64,000 nt of DNA from Rhynochetos jubatus (Eukaryota > Chordata > Aves > Eurypygiformes > Rhynochetidae). Numbering within the stretch: the first letter of the stretch is position 1; every line of letters begins with the position of its first letter. The notes beneath the pieces are model-generated. The model did not search any database, was not told where the DNA came from, and saw only the letters and a program-made list of their open reading frames with translations. Where the stretch lies: contig CM050648.1 of NCBI GenBank assembly GCA_027574665.1, positions 41,573,700 to 41,637,699 of the forward strand, in the 5' to 3' direction. The position numbers and the translations under genes are program-made. Positions 53,301 through 64,000 of this stretch are shown here, one piece after another.

Positions 53301-55184
53301 TTAGGTAGGAGCCACAGAGAAACGACCAGCAACACAGTGCTTCTGTGGCTGAGGACAGAGCCCGTTACCCTGCTCACTCGGCTGGAGCTGTGGAAGTTGT
53401 GGACATCGCCTGCTTTTCCACGAGTCAGCATTGATGCTGGCAAAGCAGCTACAGCGGTACACTACAATGTTAAGTGCTGTTGACCAAAAAACTGCTAGCC
53501 TGGACAAGGATGGGAGCTCACTAGTTTATACATTCTTGCTACAAACTCTACAAGTCAGAGACAACAAAATCTCTGTGCTCTGGCGTGCTCCCCACACAGC
53601 CATAGCCTAAACAGGGGCTTTGTGTATGGCCATGGTGCTCTCTTCTCCAGCACTGATTCCCTTGGCAATAGTCAGTCGTTACCGGCACCTACATAGCCTT
53701 CCTCACTGTGCTCCCTGGGGATCCCCACCTGGTGCTCAAGACATCTCTGTTAATGCCTCTTCCCTACCAGTCAGCAGCCCCTGCATTCGTCAGTCTCCCA
53801 GACTCAAAGTACAGCCCTTCTTCTAAAGTCACCACCGCTCGTGCTGTGAATGTGGTGGTGAACACAAGCATCGCCCTTGGAAAGTGCAGGGAGGGAGTCA
53901 GACTGCAATACCGCATTGTCTCTGTCACGCACAGCCTCTGCTAGGTGAGCCTGGCAGAAAGCGACGTGCTTCGCTCCCAGCACAGTGGAACCCATTTGAG
54001 AAGCTCTTCCAAGCTCTTCCACGGTGACTGTTTCTGTGGGAAGCTAAAGGGGCTCATTACTTTCAGCACATCAGGCTGTTGTTTGGGTCCTCAGGGTCAG
54101 GGCTGCCTTCACATAAAGCTGACTCCTAGGTTGGCAGCTGATGCAGATCCCATAGGGATGTATGTAATATCAAATGTGCACCCTCTGCTTTTTTTTCACT
54201 TGGTTAAGGAACACTTAAGTATTAGAGATGGATGTAATTTTCCTGTCAAAAACACAAATATATTTTAAATCTTGGTTTGATTTAGGTAAAACTATTTTTT
54301 TTTTCAAATATATCAAATTATTTGGCCCACAATTACTGATTAAATTTTTACCTCAGCCCTTCTGTAAAGGGATACATCTCATTTTGCCATGAATGAATGG
54401 AGACAACTCTTTTTTTCACAAGTTTATTTCATTTTTGTGCGTACATCACAGTCTCTGGAAAACCATCTTAAAGGTGGAAGCCATAACAAAAACCTTCCCT
54501 AAAATCGCTTTATGCCATCTGCCAGGAGAACTCTGCAAAGATCTCTGTGGTGTTCTGGAGCCCAGCTGAAGTCAACAGCACCCTGGAAAAACATGAGGAA
54601 CCCTATCTAGAGATCTTGAGAAAACAGCATGGGAGGTGCCAGACTGAGACCTTTAAAAATTATGTTGGTATTTACAGAATAAGATTGTCATGGAGAAAAA
54701 GGATCCCAGCATATTGTCTATTGGTTATGTGATTGCATTCAGTAACAAACACTGTTTATTTTGAAACCTGGCACAGATGGTACATAGAGTATCACTGAAA
54801 TAAAAAGCCCTCTGTGCACTGTCCTCTTCACAGTTTATATTCCTGTTAATATTTACTGTCTGTATTTACTGCAAGCATAGAAATGGTAGCAGCAAGTAAT
54901 AAATTCATAATTTCTCTATGCCTCTGTAAAGTCTTTTCAAACTTCAGTAGGATAAAAAGTCTAGTATTTTACTTTCTTTCCATGAAGTAAGAAAACAGTT
55001 CAGAAAGTTGCAGGTCTTTTTCCTTCTCCTGGGTTTCTTCTACCAGTAGTTTAAAATTCCTGTTTACTGAATACACATAAACTGTTACTGATAGCATCAG
55101 GCAGCACTGCTGTTGACCACTTTGCCCAGCCTTTTTTACAGGGGACACCTTACAAGCACAGCTAGTTGTTACTCTTGCAGCTGA
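50386..55184. other. Intergenic; 50.7-54.1 kb is unusually exon-like in composition
   Basis: From about 50700 to 54130 the sequence is richer in GC and in short overlapping frames than its surroundings, with an AATAAA-bearing AT-rich patch near 52905. The longest frames are only 104-107 codons (52213-52527 and 53945-54268, plus strand), broken by stops. This could be a decayed gene, a pseudogene or an old unrecognised transposon. I could not match it to anything. Confidence 0.4.
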
Positions 55185-56496
55185 GCAGCCAGGGATGGGG
55201 TTAAGAAAGCTAAAGCTCAGATAGAATTAAACCTGGCCAGGGATGTCAATGGTAACAAGAAAACCTTCTATACTTAATGTTGGTGACAAAAGGAAGTCTA
55301 GGAAAAATATGGGCCCTCTCCAGAAGGAAACAGGAGACCCGGTTACCCGGGGCATGGAGAAGGCTGAGGTACTCAATGACTTGTTTGTCTCAGTCATCAC
55401 CAGCAAGTGGTCAACCCACACTGCCCAAGTGACAGAAGGCAAAAGCAGGGACTAGGAGAAAGAACTGCCCACTGTAGAAGAAGTGGGTAGAAGATGGTTT
55501 GGGACCATCTAAGTAACCTGAAGGTGCACAAGTCCCTGGGACCTGATGAGATGCATCCATGGGTCCTGAGGGAACTTGTGGATGAAGTTCCTAAGCCACT
55601 ATACATCACATGTGAGGTGTCATGACAGTCTATCAAAGTTCTGACTGACTGGAAAAGGGAAAACGTAACCCCCGTTTTTAAAAAGGTAAAAAAGATAGAC
55701 CCAGGGATCTACAGGCCAGTCAGTCTCACCTTTGTGCCTGGCAAGATCTTCTTGGAAAGTATAAGGCACCTGGAAAACGAGCAGGTGATTGGTGAGAGCC
55801 AGCAGGGCTTCACGAAAGGCAAATCATGACTGACAAACATGGTGGCCTTCTACAACAGGGTTACAGCTTTGGTGAATAAGAGAACAACAACTGACATCAT
55901 CTACCTGGACTTGTGCAAAGCATTTGACACTGTCCCACATGACATCCTTGTCTCTAAATTGGAGAAGCATGGATTTGACGGGTAGACCAGCCACTGGGTA
56001 AGGAATTGGCTGGGTGGTCGCACTCACAAGAGTTGTGGTCAACGGCTCGATGTCTGGGTGGAGAGCACTGATGAGCAGCGTTCCTCAGGGGCGTGTTGGG
56101 ACTAGCACTGTTCAACATCTTTGTCAGCGACATGGACAGTGGGACTGACTGCACCCTCAGCATGTTTGCTGATAACACCAAGCTGTATCCAGAGAAGCGT
56201 GGCCAGCAGGACGAGGGAGGTGAATCTCCCCCTCTACTCTGCTCTCGTGAGACCCCACCTGCAGTGCTGTGTCCAGCTCTGGGACCCTCAACATAAGAAG
56301 GATATCGACCGCTTGGACCGAGTCCAGAGGAGGCCACAGAGGTGCTCAGAGGGCTGGAGCACCTCTGCTATGGGGACAGGCTGAGACAGTTGGGCTTGTT
56401 CAGCTTGGAGAAGACTCTGGGGAGACCTTTGGGGGTTGGAACTAGATGATCTTTAAGGTCCCTTCCAACCCAAAACATTCTGAGATTCTATGATTC
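55185..56496 (+). mobile_element. CR1 LINE with decayed reverse transcriptase, internally deleted
   Basis: This is the longest CR1 in the window, about 1.3 kb. It covers the linker before the polymerase (AGGCTGAGGTACTCAATGAC), then reverse transcriptase motifs read in several frames: [29 protein letters not shown], and [12 protein letters not shown] with MFADNTKLY. The catalytic FADD is FADN here. Stops and frameshifts break the frame. At about 56190 sequence jumps from the FADN region to the C-terminal region ([17 protein letters not shown]), and at about 56427 it jumps again to the final GGGGGTTGGAACTAGATGAT. So two internal segments are missing. The tail is GAGATTCTATGATTCA. The copy is dead. 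Confidence 0.93.
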
Positions 56497-57639
56497 ATTG
56501 CTGATTACAGACACAAGTTCAATTTTTGTCCAACACCAACCATGTGTTGCTGCATAGCTTCGTACCATAAATTATTAGTATACAAAATGCTAGATCATGA
56601 AATTGATATTAAGGCAAGTGATCAGCGCATCACTTTCAAATCCCCTTTCTGCCAGAGCAACAGCAGCCTAGAAACTTTGTACCTTATAGAGAATGGGAAG
56701 GTGGAAAATGTGGATATTCTCATTGTTGCCTAATAGCATATAACGTTAAATCCCAGCATAGGTAGGAATAAAAATCCATCTCTTTTGAATCACATTTCAA
56801 ATGCAATGCTTTCTCTTCCTACAGTCCTTTCTTTCCTTTGCAGTCCCTGCACATACACCAGAAACAGTATGATCCTGCAGGACACATGGTATGTAACCAT
56901 GTAATTGAAGATGCCATTAAAAAGGAAATGCAGATGAGATGATACGACAACTTCAGTTTGCAAGGCCAGTCTTAATTTTGCTCTCTTCTAGTTTTCACAT
57001 TCTTCATTATGTAAGTTCATCACTTTAAAAATCAAACAAACAAACACAAGATCCCAGGAAAAGTTACATTGCATGATCCCTGGTGATTACTTCTTCCCAG
57101 AGTCCCTACTAAAGACCATTTTTATAACCCGTATAGTAACAAATAAGAATATTGCTTGTGTAAAAGAACATGTAATTAATTCAAACACTGTTGAATTAAT
57201 TTGTTTCATTTCTGATATAACTTAATCTGTAACTTCATTCCTGATATTACTTACTTACTAAAAAACTACTAGAAAGAATTAGAAAGGAGATCAGACTCTT
57301 CCTGGTTCCCACCCCAGATGTCCATCCTGATGGTAATAAACATGCAGTTTCACACTCCCCCAGAGCAACCGAGGTGCAAAAGAAAAGGTATAAATTAAGA
57401 CAGGTAGGCCTTTAGCACATCACTTGGCTGAGAAAACGGTTGGATTTTCTTCATCTTCCTGAATGAAAGGACAACCGAAGCTCGAGCCCCTTTCCTGCCG
57501 ACTGTGGCACGAGCAGGCTGAGCGTGGAAAACGAGAGATGCCAGAGATGTTCTGCACTGACGCCCAGAGCCATTAACAGCTAACCTTCAGAAATTAAGCA
57601 GCAGTTTATGCCAACAGCAGTTTTCCAACAGAAAGCTCC
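56497..57639. other. BPNT2-proximal upstream sequence, no gene seen
   Basis: About 1.1 kb of AT-rich sequence between the CR1 at 55.2 kb and the BPNT2 CpG island. It may hold proximal regulatory sites, but none can be named from sequence alone. Confidence 0.6.
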
Positions 57640-58061
57640 CCCCTGGCCTGTCGAGCCGTCCTTCCGAGGGGTCTCCGGCTGCCACCCCGGGCCCCGCGGG
57701 CACTGCAACCCTCGCGGGCAGGGGCAGGCAAGGGGTACTCCGGCAGCTCCTGCCCCGTCGGGTGTGCTCCCAGCACACCTGCTGCCTGGAAGGGGAGGAA
57801 GCATCCCCCCTCCCCTTATTTCAGCAGGACCAGCGGGTGAAGGAAGGAGTGTGCCATCGGGCACGCCCGGAGCAGGAAACTGAGGGATGCCCCGGCCCGC
57901 CGCCGGGACACACAGTCCGCCGCCGAGAGGACATGCTCAGTGCGAGCGGCCGGCTCCGCCTCCGCCTGACCCGGATACAGACGGCGCTGCCTGCCCGCCG
58001 GGGAGCGTGGAGCCGGGCCGGCACCGCAGCAGCGGAGGGAGCGGAGCGCCCCGGGGGCGCC

Positions 58062-58076
58062 ATGGGCCTGTGGTGA
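58062..58076 (+). other. Upstream ORF (4 codons plus stop) ahead of BPNT2
   Basis: An ATG in near-optimal Kozak context (GCGCCATGG; purine at -3, G at +4) opens a Met-Gly-Leu-Trp-stop reading frame. The stop lies 55 bases before the BPNT2 ATG. A second upstream ATG in the same frame at 57933 would give a longer version ending at the same stop. If transcription starts upstream of these positions, the uORF would be translated first and the main ATG reached by reinitiation or leaky scanning. The transcription start is unknown, so its presence in the mRNA is inferred. Confidence 0.45.
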
Positions 58077-58131
58077 GCGCCCGGTGCCGCCGCCCGCCCG
58101 CTCCGCCTCGCCTCCCCCGCCGCCCGCGGCC

Positions 58132-58518
58132 ATGGCCCCCATGGGGATCCGCCTCTCGCCGCTCGGCATGGCCGTGTTCTGCCTGCTGGGGCTGGGCGTC
58201 CTCTACCACCTCTACTCCGGCTTCTTGGCCGGCCGCTTCGCCTTCTTCATGCTGAGCGAGCCGGCGGCCGGCGGGCCCGAGGCCCCCCGCGGCTCCGCGC
58301 CCGCCGGCGCCGTGGACCTGCGGGAGCTGCTGGCCGTGTCTGTCCTGGCCGCCGTCAGGGGAGGGGAGGAGGTGAAGCGGGTCCGCGAAGGCAACGTCCT
58401 CAACGCCAAGGCGAAGGGGAAGACGCGGGAGGGTGCCGAGGAGCAGCTAACGAGCGGCGACCTCCTCTCCAACCGCAGGATGTTCTACCTGCTGAAGGGC
58501 GCCTTCCCCGCCGTGCAG
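58132..58518 (+). CDS. BPNT2: BPNT2 (IMPAD1) coding exon 1, Golgi-resident PAP phosphatase, N-terminal part
   Basis: This exon encodes the first 129 residues of Golgi 3'-phosphoadenosine 5'-phosphate phosphatase. The enzyme hydrolyses PAP, the by-product of sulfotransferases, to AMP in the Golgi lumen and so supports glycosaminoglycan sulfation. Seen: the N-terminus [12 protein letters not shown], then a hydrophobic signal anchor at about residues 12-34, as expected of a type II membrane protein. A variable Ala/Pro/Gly stalk follows (about 42-60), then [20 protein letters not shown] (61-80), the GKTREGAE segment (96-103), and [15 protein letters not shown] (108-122). These match the vertebrate family from memory. 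The start ATG has strong context (GCGGCCATGG). The exon ends at AFPAVQ, where CAG is followed by GTGGGT, a good donor in phase 0. The metal-binding EE and DPLD motifs lie in later exons, beyond the window. The family protein is about 360 residues, so roughly a third is present. The open frame reads on past the donor to 58788 only by read-through into the intron. Confidence 0.96.
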
Positions 58519-61500
58519 GTGGGTACCGGGCGGGCTGCTGCGGGGCCGGGCTCCCCCCGGCGGTACAGGCTGCTGGGTACCGGCCGTGGCGGGCGCGGAG
58601 GCGGGGTGCCCTGGCGCCCAGGCCCGGCCGGTTGCGGGGAGACACGTGTCACCGCTCCGGTTTGTAGCGGCCGGTGGGAAGTACCACTCTCGCGGGGCGT
58701 TTTTCCTTCCCTTCTCGCTGGCTTTGCGGCGGTGCCACCTCAAACCTGTTGCCGTGGGTCGCAGAGGGAGGGGTTGGATCGCGTGTAAGCGAGCTGTACG
58801 TTTGGAATACTGCGGGAATGAGGAGGGGGGGAACCCCCAAAGTCTAGGCATTGTGAATTATGGCTAAGGGTAAAAGTAACTTGATGGCATAGTTCTCCGT
58901 AGGTTTATGGTGCTGAGATTAGCAGTGCTGTCACTTTCTTACTTATCCTTCCAGCCAGTTGCCCTTCCTGCCTTAAATTACAGGGAGAGCCAGGAATGGG
59001 GAGAAGGGATTGAGAATTTGAGTGTTCCACCATCCGAGTTTTCAGCTCTGGTGACTGGGACAGCAGATGACAGGTGTGTCATGCTGTGGGTCACTGTCTG
59101 CGTGGGCAAAATGCACGTCCTCGGAGGGGTACACCTCCCTCTGCTCTCATTCACCTGTGGAATCTGTCTGTGACACTTCAGATCACACCAGAACCACGCT
59201 TTGGGGCTGTTTTTTATCAGGTTTGTTTGTGCTTTGGCTTTAGTAAATGGGAACTTCTCTTTGGTGTCCTGATGTTAAATACCTTTAGTTTTTCTACAGT
59301 CTTTGGAAATGCATGGAGAACCCTAAGTTTGGATTTCAGATGTGGTAATTGCATGCTTTTCCTGGACAGGTGGAGAGAAAAAGCAGTATAGCTAAGCTTA
59401 TTTTTTGGTTAAGTTTAGTTATTACTCAGTGTGGTTTTTCAGTGGCTGTTTCGGAGGTACCTCAAGGTGATGTGGGGTTGTGGGGGTGGTTTGTTTTTTT
59501 TTTTTTTTTTTTAAGTGTTGTAGAGAACCCCTTGAATAGGAAATCTGAAGGAAACACCAGTTTCTTCAATATTTGAAATAAACTTGATACATTAATCTTC
59601 CTCTACAGAAAGATTGTGTTCTGAAGATTGCTGGATTGTCTGGCAATGGCTGTACATTAAAGGAAGAAAAAGTATTGTCCCCTGTTCTCTTCCACTGTTC
59701 AGTGTCCCCACAGAGCTTGGCATTACAGCATACCTGTATCACTGTCTGAAACCTGCATGCTTTCTCCCCTTCCACAGATGGTGGGACTTATTAGTTTAGA
59801 TATAAGAGTTGTCTATGCTTCTAGGGAAAGCTGGGGGTTCGTTTTGAGCTTGAAGAGCTCAGTGAACTGTATTGTCAGGTGTGTGAATTCTGCTCCAGTG
59901 CCTGGAATAGGCATAGCAGTGACAGTTTGACTTGTGCATCTTCCTCTTGGAAGGTGTTAGCTTTGAACATCTACTTTTTAAAACCTAAGCTGTATTTGGT
60001 GATAAGACATGCTGTCTCTTAAAGTCCATACTGTGCTGAAGGTGTGTTCACAAACATTTGTCCAAATAAAAATAAAAACTTTTGCTATACACATGTGGGA
60101 CTATACATCTGAGGTGTGAAGACAAGGCCTCCTCTGGGTCTGCAAATCCTTGGTGTGTACCTTCAACACAATGCATCTAAAACTGCTACTGTTTCACAGA
60201 ACAGACCTGCTGCAGTTTCAGTTGGTGGGGTGCGAGGATTGTAGAGGATTTCCTGAGATACCTTTGATGGGAGGCAGTGTAAGACTCTATCTTGTAAGAA
60301 GCATTGTACTTTGTACCTATAGCCTCATCCCCATGTACAGAGGGATGACGCAGAATAAAGCAAACATTGCTGAAGTCAAATAAAAGCCCTCTTCTCATTT
60401 TCCTAGCAAAGATGCTGCTGACAAAAGCTGTCAAACAAAAACTTACGCAAAATGACGATTTACTTGCGTTGTGGAGCCCTTGAGCTGAACAGGGGTACCT
60501 CAACATTTAAATTGGTACCAAGTGCTGCAGCCACGAAAAAAACCCAAACCAGCACAAGAACTGGGTGCCAAAGTATGCCTATAATGCAAAGGAAATGATC
60601 CATTAATTATCCTCTAAGAATAGCTATGTCTTTCCAGTGTTTAAAAATAACCCAGGGGAGGAGTTGTTTAACTGCAATAAACTTAAGTCAGTGAGCAGCC
60701 TTGGATTCCCTGTATTGTGCTGCTGGCCTTAATAAGGGAAAGCATGCAACCTGTCTGTCTGAAGCATATCTTCTCTTAACCCTTCCATCTTCTCATAATA
60801 ATCACAGTTAAGCTTCTCATTTGCAGAAGCTGAAATATATCTGGAAAGAGTCTTACAATCCTGACAGTTGTGATTTATGAAAAAAGCCTTCAGAGTCTGA
60901 GGGGAGGAAGAGCTGGGGGGGAAACCCAAACTTAGAAAATGTTTTCCCTTTACTTTTAAGTTATCCTCTCTACAGAGGAAGGGGAACTCCACTGCTTACA
61001 TCACCTGCTCTGTTTAATATCAATGGATGCTTTTGCATCAGTTCAAGACTTCTCACAGCCAGGTTAGGTAAAACTAAAGAGGAGCAAATCAATTCTGTTT
61101 TATCCTGTGTAGTAGATTGAATGTGTTGAGTATTGTTGTCCTATCCCTCAGAAGTAGGCATGAGGAAGATAAGGAAGGAAGGGGGAAGTCAGTTATTTCT
61201 AACTCAGATATTGCTCAGTGTTGTCTGATCACACTCACCAGCCAGCAATGGATGTTTGCATGCATCTTCTATGAAGTATGTTTGTGCAGTTGATTTTAGA
61301 ATATATTTAATGCTAAAACATACGCAGTGGCTTCTCTTGATACACATCCTCAACTGCAGTTACAAGCCTGAGCGTTTGCTGCTTCTACATCACCAGTGTG
61401 TTGTCCTCGTCTATTTGTTTCTCATGCTGAGAATGAGTTAAAGCTCTGATCCAGCTATAATCATCCCCTCTGCTCCTTTTTAACTTTTAAATATATGTTA

Positions 61501-64000
61501 TTTATCTTTTCTGGGTTACTTCACTGCCTTTTTAGTTGGTTTTCCATGCCGCACCATTTATGTCTTGTGCTAGCACCATGGTGGTGCAATGAGAAGGACT
61601 GGGACGGGAATCAGGTTGAGTGGGTTAAGGAGATGCTCACGCCAGCCCTGCTGCTGGGGGAAGAGAGAACTGGGGAAAGAAGTGTTTCCAAATCCAGTTA
61701 GAAGCTGACCAGAAACACAGCTATGTTCTGCCCAGGAGAGCTTTCCAGTTTGAAGAGATGATGATCTCATGATACTGGGGCTTCAGTAGCATGACCTGGT
61801 AAAAGGGCTTCTCTCTCAGCACCACACATAGGGGTCTTCCATTTTTCTAATGCCACTTGTCCAGGAGTTGGTGTCAGGAGCTTGATACCTGAGTGTATCC
61901 AAGGGAAAAATGTAAAATAAAGATGATTTGGGAAGACCCTGGTTCACATCACATGATGGCCCTACCAACAGCCTGTGTCAGCACATCTGGAGCAGCTACT
62001 TTCTCACAAAGGCAGGAGTGACTGACAGAGGAAGATTTGTTCCTTAAACCAGCAGTTTGGCCAAAGTCCCTCTGTCTTCCAACTGTGAAAACCACAATTT
62101 TAAAGTGACACACACAATTCTGCTATTTTGCTTCTGTACTGTACTAGCATTATTTTCACAGAATGTAGACTTCAGTCTTATATGCAGAAAGAATTCGGCC
62201 CTATACTCTCATTTTCAGCTGTTTGGTCTTATTTTTACCAGTGCATTGATTTATGTTCTATAGATGCTGCAGCTATATGTCTTATTTTCTAGTGTAGATA
62301 CTGAATAGAGAAATATCCTTTGTTTCTTCTTTTTTTTTTTTTAAGTCTGGCTGTGGTACAAATAAGTCTTCCTCTGTCCCAGTCTTCAAGCATCTTTTTA
62401 TCAGTGTTGTCACTGCCCCGAAGCCGAAGGTCCTTCTCTCTCTTTCCCAGTTAAGACAGATGATAAATACCTCACTTTAAGTTTGTGCTTGATAATGCTG
62501 GAATAGGGTATCAGTGCTTAAAGTGGAAATATAAGAACACATCAGTTTTACTCTTAATGAGATTTTCTTCTAAATTAATTCCACTTTTGGAAGACTAACA
62601 TCTACCAGCACTCCTTTATCAGGCTACCTGAAGTACTTTCTAGATTTAACCTGCTACCTGAAGTACTTCTTGGGTTTAAACCTGCTGTTTAGAGGCTTCT
62701 GACCACAGTGCCAACTATCATACTTGGAAAACTGTGATTTGTCTGCAATGGCAAGCTCTGCATCTGATACCGATTCTGTGGGAAAGAGATATTAAGGAAG
62801 TAGGTTTAAAACCCAAAATTGCTACTTAAACTCCAGAAGGATTTCAGTGGATTGCTGAATAAGTTCAGTAATTTGTTTGTCTATTCATATTAGGAGAGTG
62901 GCATCCTCAGGTCTTAGGGTTCTTAACAAAATTAATATTCTTCTGACCCAGATGATCTTAGCAACTGCCAACAGGTTTCTAAGTAAAGGGAGGAGTGTGA
63001 ATGTTAATCTGAAATCTCAGCAGTAGGTGTTGTCTGGAGATGCATTTCTTAACGTGGGTTTTAATTGATGCTAGTTGACTTTTGCTGGCTCTGTCTACCT
63101 AAAATGAAATTAAAGCCTGGAAGTTTACAGTAATGAGGTTAGTAATTATCCTTTCAGATGTAATTTTAAGAAGTTTACTTGGCTTGTGCATATACTGGGG
63201 GTGTCTGATCTGCCAGCTGAGCATCTGGGGATTTGAGTTCCTTAGCAGTGTAGGCACTCACAAACAGAAGAAGTTTTCTCGGTGTTATTTATTTTATTGG
63301 TCTTAACTGGCTGTTTTATTAAAATAAAAGGTAGTGTTGCAACTCTCGTGACAAGCTAGTCGTCCCTTTCTTTTTGCTGAACTTGCCTCTGTGCGGAACT
63401 TTAACAGAGAATTTTGCCATATACTGAAACAACTGGTGAGCTAATGAGCGAATGGCTTTGTTACTTCTGGTTTTAAATTCTGGGAGTTACAGCAGGTTAC
63501 TGGTGCAAACTGTGAATTCTGTGGTCCGTGCTGATTCCCTCTGTTGTGTTTTTGTTGGTTTTGCCAACTTCTATTAATCGTAAGTCAGTAGCAGCAGCGT
63601 TGTCATCTGATATGTCTTTGCCATTTAAGAAAACCTGATTGTTCCACTCTGCTTCCTGCTGGCTTAATGACCAAAGTCACATAATGGGTTTTGATAAGCA
63701 CTAACCAAGCTTTTTGACATTGAGACTCGTCTGTATTCTTCTTTGCACATCCTGTCATCTTGCTCCTGCGTGAAGTGACTACATGTTGTTGTTAAAATAA
63801 ATGAAGATACAGTTGATGGTAGAGGAGACTCCAGAACTCCTGACTGTCTGGACTTCTGTGCCTTGAAAAATGCATGCCTCTTATCTGTGTTGTGGCATTA
63901 TTATAGAAGTATTTGTTGGTTTAATTTCAAATTACTAACAACATGAGACCAGCATTTTTATCTTTCATTATTATATATATTAGTATCTTTTTTATACCTT
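58519..64000 (+). other. BPNT2: BPNT2 intron 1 (partial, runs off the right edge)
   Basis: The intron begins GTGGGT right after the exon 1 codon for Gln129. After about 170 GC-rich bases it becomes ordinary AT-rich intronic sequence. I looked for the second exon, which in the family continues with a peptide like INTEEHVDAAD, and did not find it. Contents seen: a T19 run at 59494-59512, a T-rich stretch near 62329, and a 30-31 bp tandem duplication at 62624-62684. The open frames here (up to 106 codons) show no recognisable domain. Confidence 0.85.
62624..62684. repeat. Two-copy 30/31 bp tandem repeat in BPNT2 intron 1
   Basis: The unit begins CTACCTGAAGTACTT and ends ACCTG. It occurs at 62624-62653 and again directly after at 62654-62684, with a few substitutions and a one-base length difference. 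This is a small imperfect minisatellite-like duplication. Confidence 0.85.

Larger units (their letters stand above)
57640..58690 (+). promoter_or_regulatory. BPNT2: CpG-island promoter and 5'UTR region of BPNT2
   Basis: The sequence changes sharply from AT-rich, CpG-poor DNA to very GC-rich DNA full of CpG dinucleotides. This covers roughly the 500 bases upstream of the start codon, all of exon 1 and the first ~170 bases of the intron. There is no obvious TATA box close to the start, as is usual for a housekeeping CpG-island promoter with dispersed initiation. The transcription start cannot be fixed from sequence; the range 57880-58080 is likely. Edges are judged by eye. Confidence 0.85.

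Noticed and set aside
58084..58788. 234-codon frame over BPNT2 exon 1 as one uninterrupted protein
   Set aside because: Family homology stops at AFPAVQ exactly where CAG|GTGGGT occurs. Sequence beyond is intronic, and the GTG-started upstream part is 5'UTR.
57580..58850. Overlapping long frames on both strands in the CpG island
   Set aside because: GC-rich DNA lacks stop codons by chance. Only the BPNT2 frame matches a known protein.
58519..64000. BPNT2 exon 2 within the window
   Set aside because: No reading frame matching the next part of the protein was found between the donor and the right edge.

Overview
This window is nuclear DNA from a bird. CR1 LINE fragments with the avian tail (repeats of ATTCTRTG) and ERVL-type solo LTRs are scattered through AT-rich sequence with no prokaryotic gene structure. 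The mix of CR1 subfamilies and the type of LTR suggest a neoavian rather than a chicken-like bird, but that is inference. The only protein-coding sequence I can support is the first coding exon of BPNT2 (IMPAD1, the Golgi PAP phosphatase). It lies on the + strand at 58132-58518 inside a CpG island and ends at a consensus splice donor. The rest of the gene lies beyond the right edge.

Layout: 1-57.6 kb is a gene desert upstream of BPNT2. In vertebrates the next gene in this direction is usually FAM110B, far away; no exon of it is seen here. The desert holds three solo LTRs of one family, all on the - strand (15737-16323, 40902-41490, 49649-50235), and at least six CR1 pieces (about 14918, 15291, 24418, 31641, 48804 and 55185). 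It also holds a fragment of a second LTR family (about 48675), a pair of diverged dispersed repeats (about 23530 and 27795), short tandem repeats, and a distal CpG-rich patch near 4.4-4.7 kb. From 57.64 to 58.69 kb is the CpG-island promoter with BPNT2 exon 1. From 58519 to 64000 is the start of BPNT2 intron 1.

Nearly all the open frames in the desert are chance ORFs or relics of the CR1 polymerase. The most informative structures are: (i) the solo LTR at 49649, which is flanked by two ~150 bp direct repeats instead of a 5 bp target duplication and is best read as an unequal exchange at the LTR edge; (ii) a CR1 nested tail-to-tail inside the tail of another CR1; (iii) a CR1 whose 5' junction carries an 11 bp inverted copy of itself; (iv) two exon-like segments with strong splice signals on the - strand at 31.1-31.55 kb, which might belong to an unannotated transcript; (v) a four-codon upstream ORF in strong Kozak context just ahead of the BPNT2 start codon. 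No new enzymatic or defence-type system is visible.
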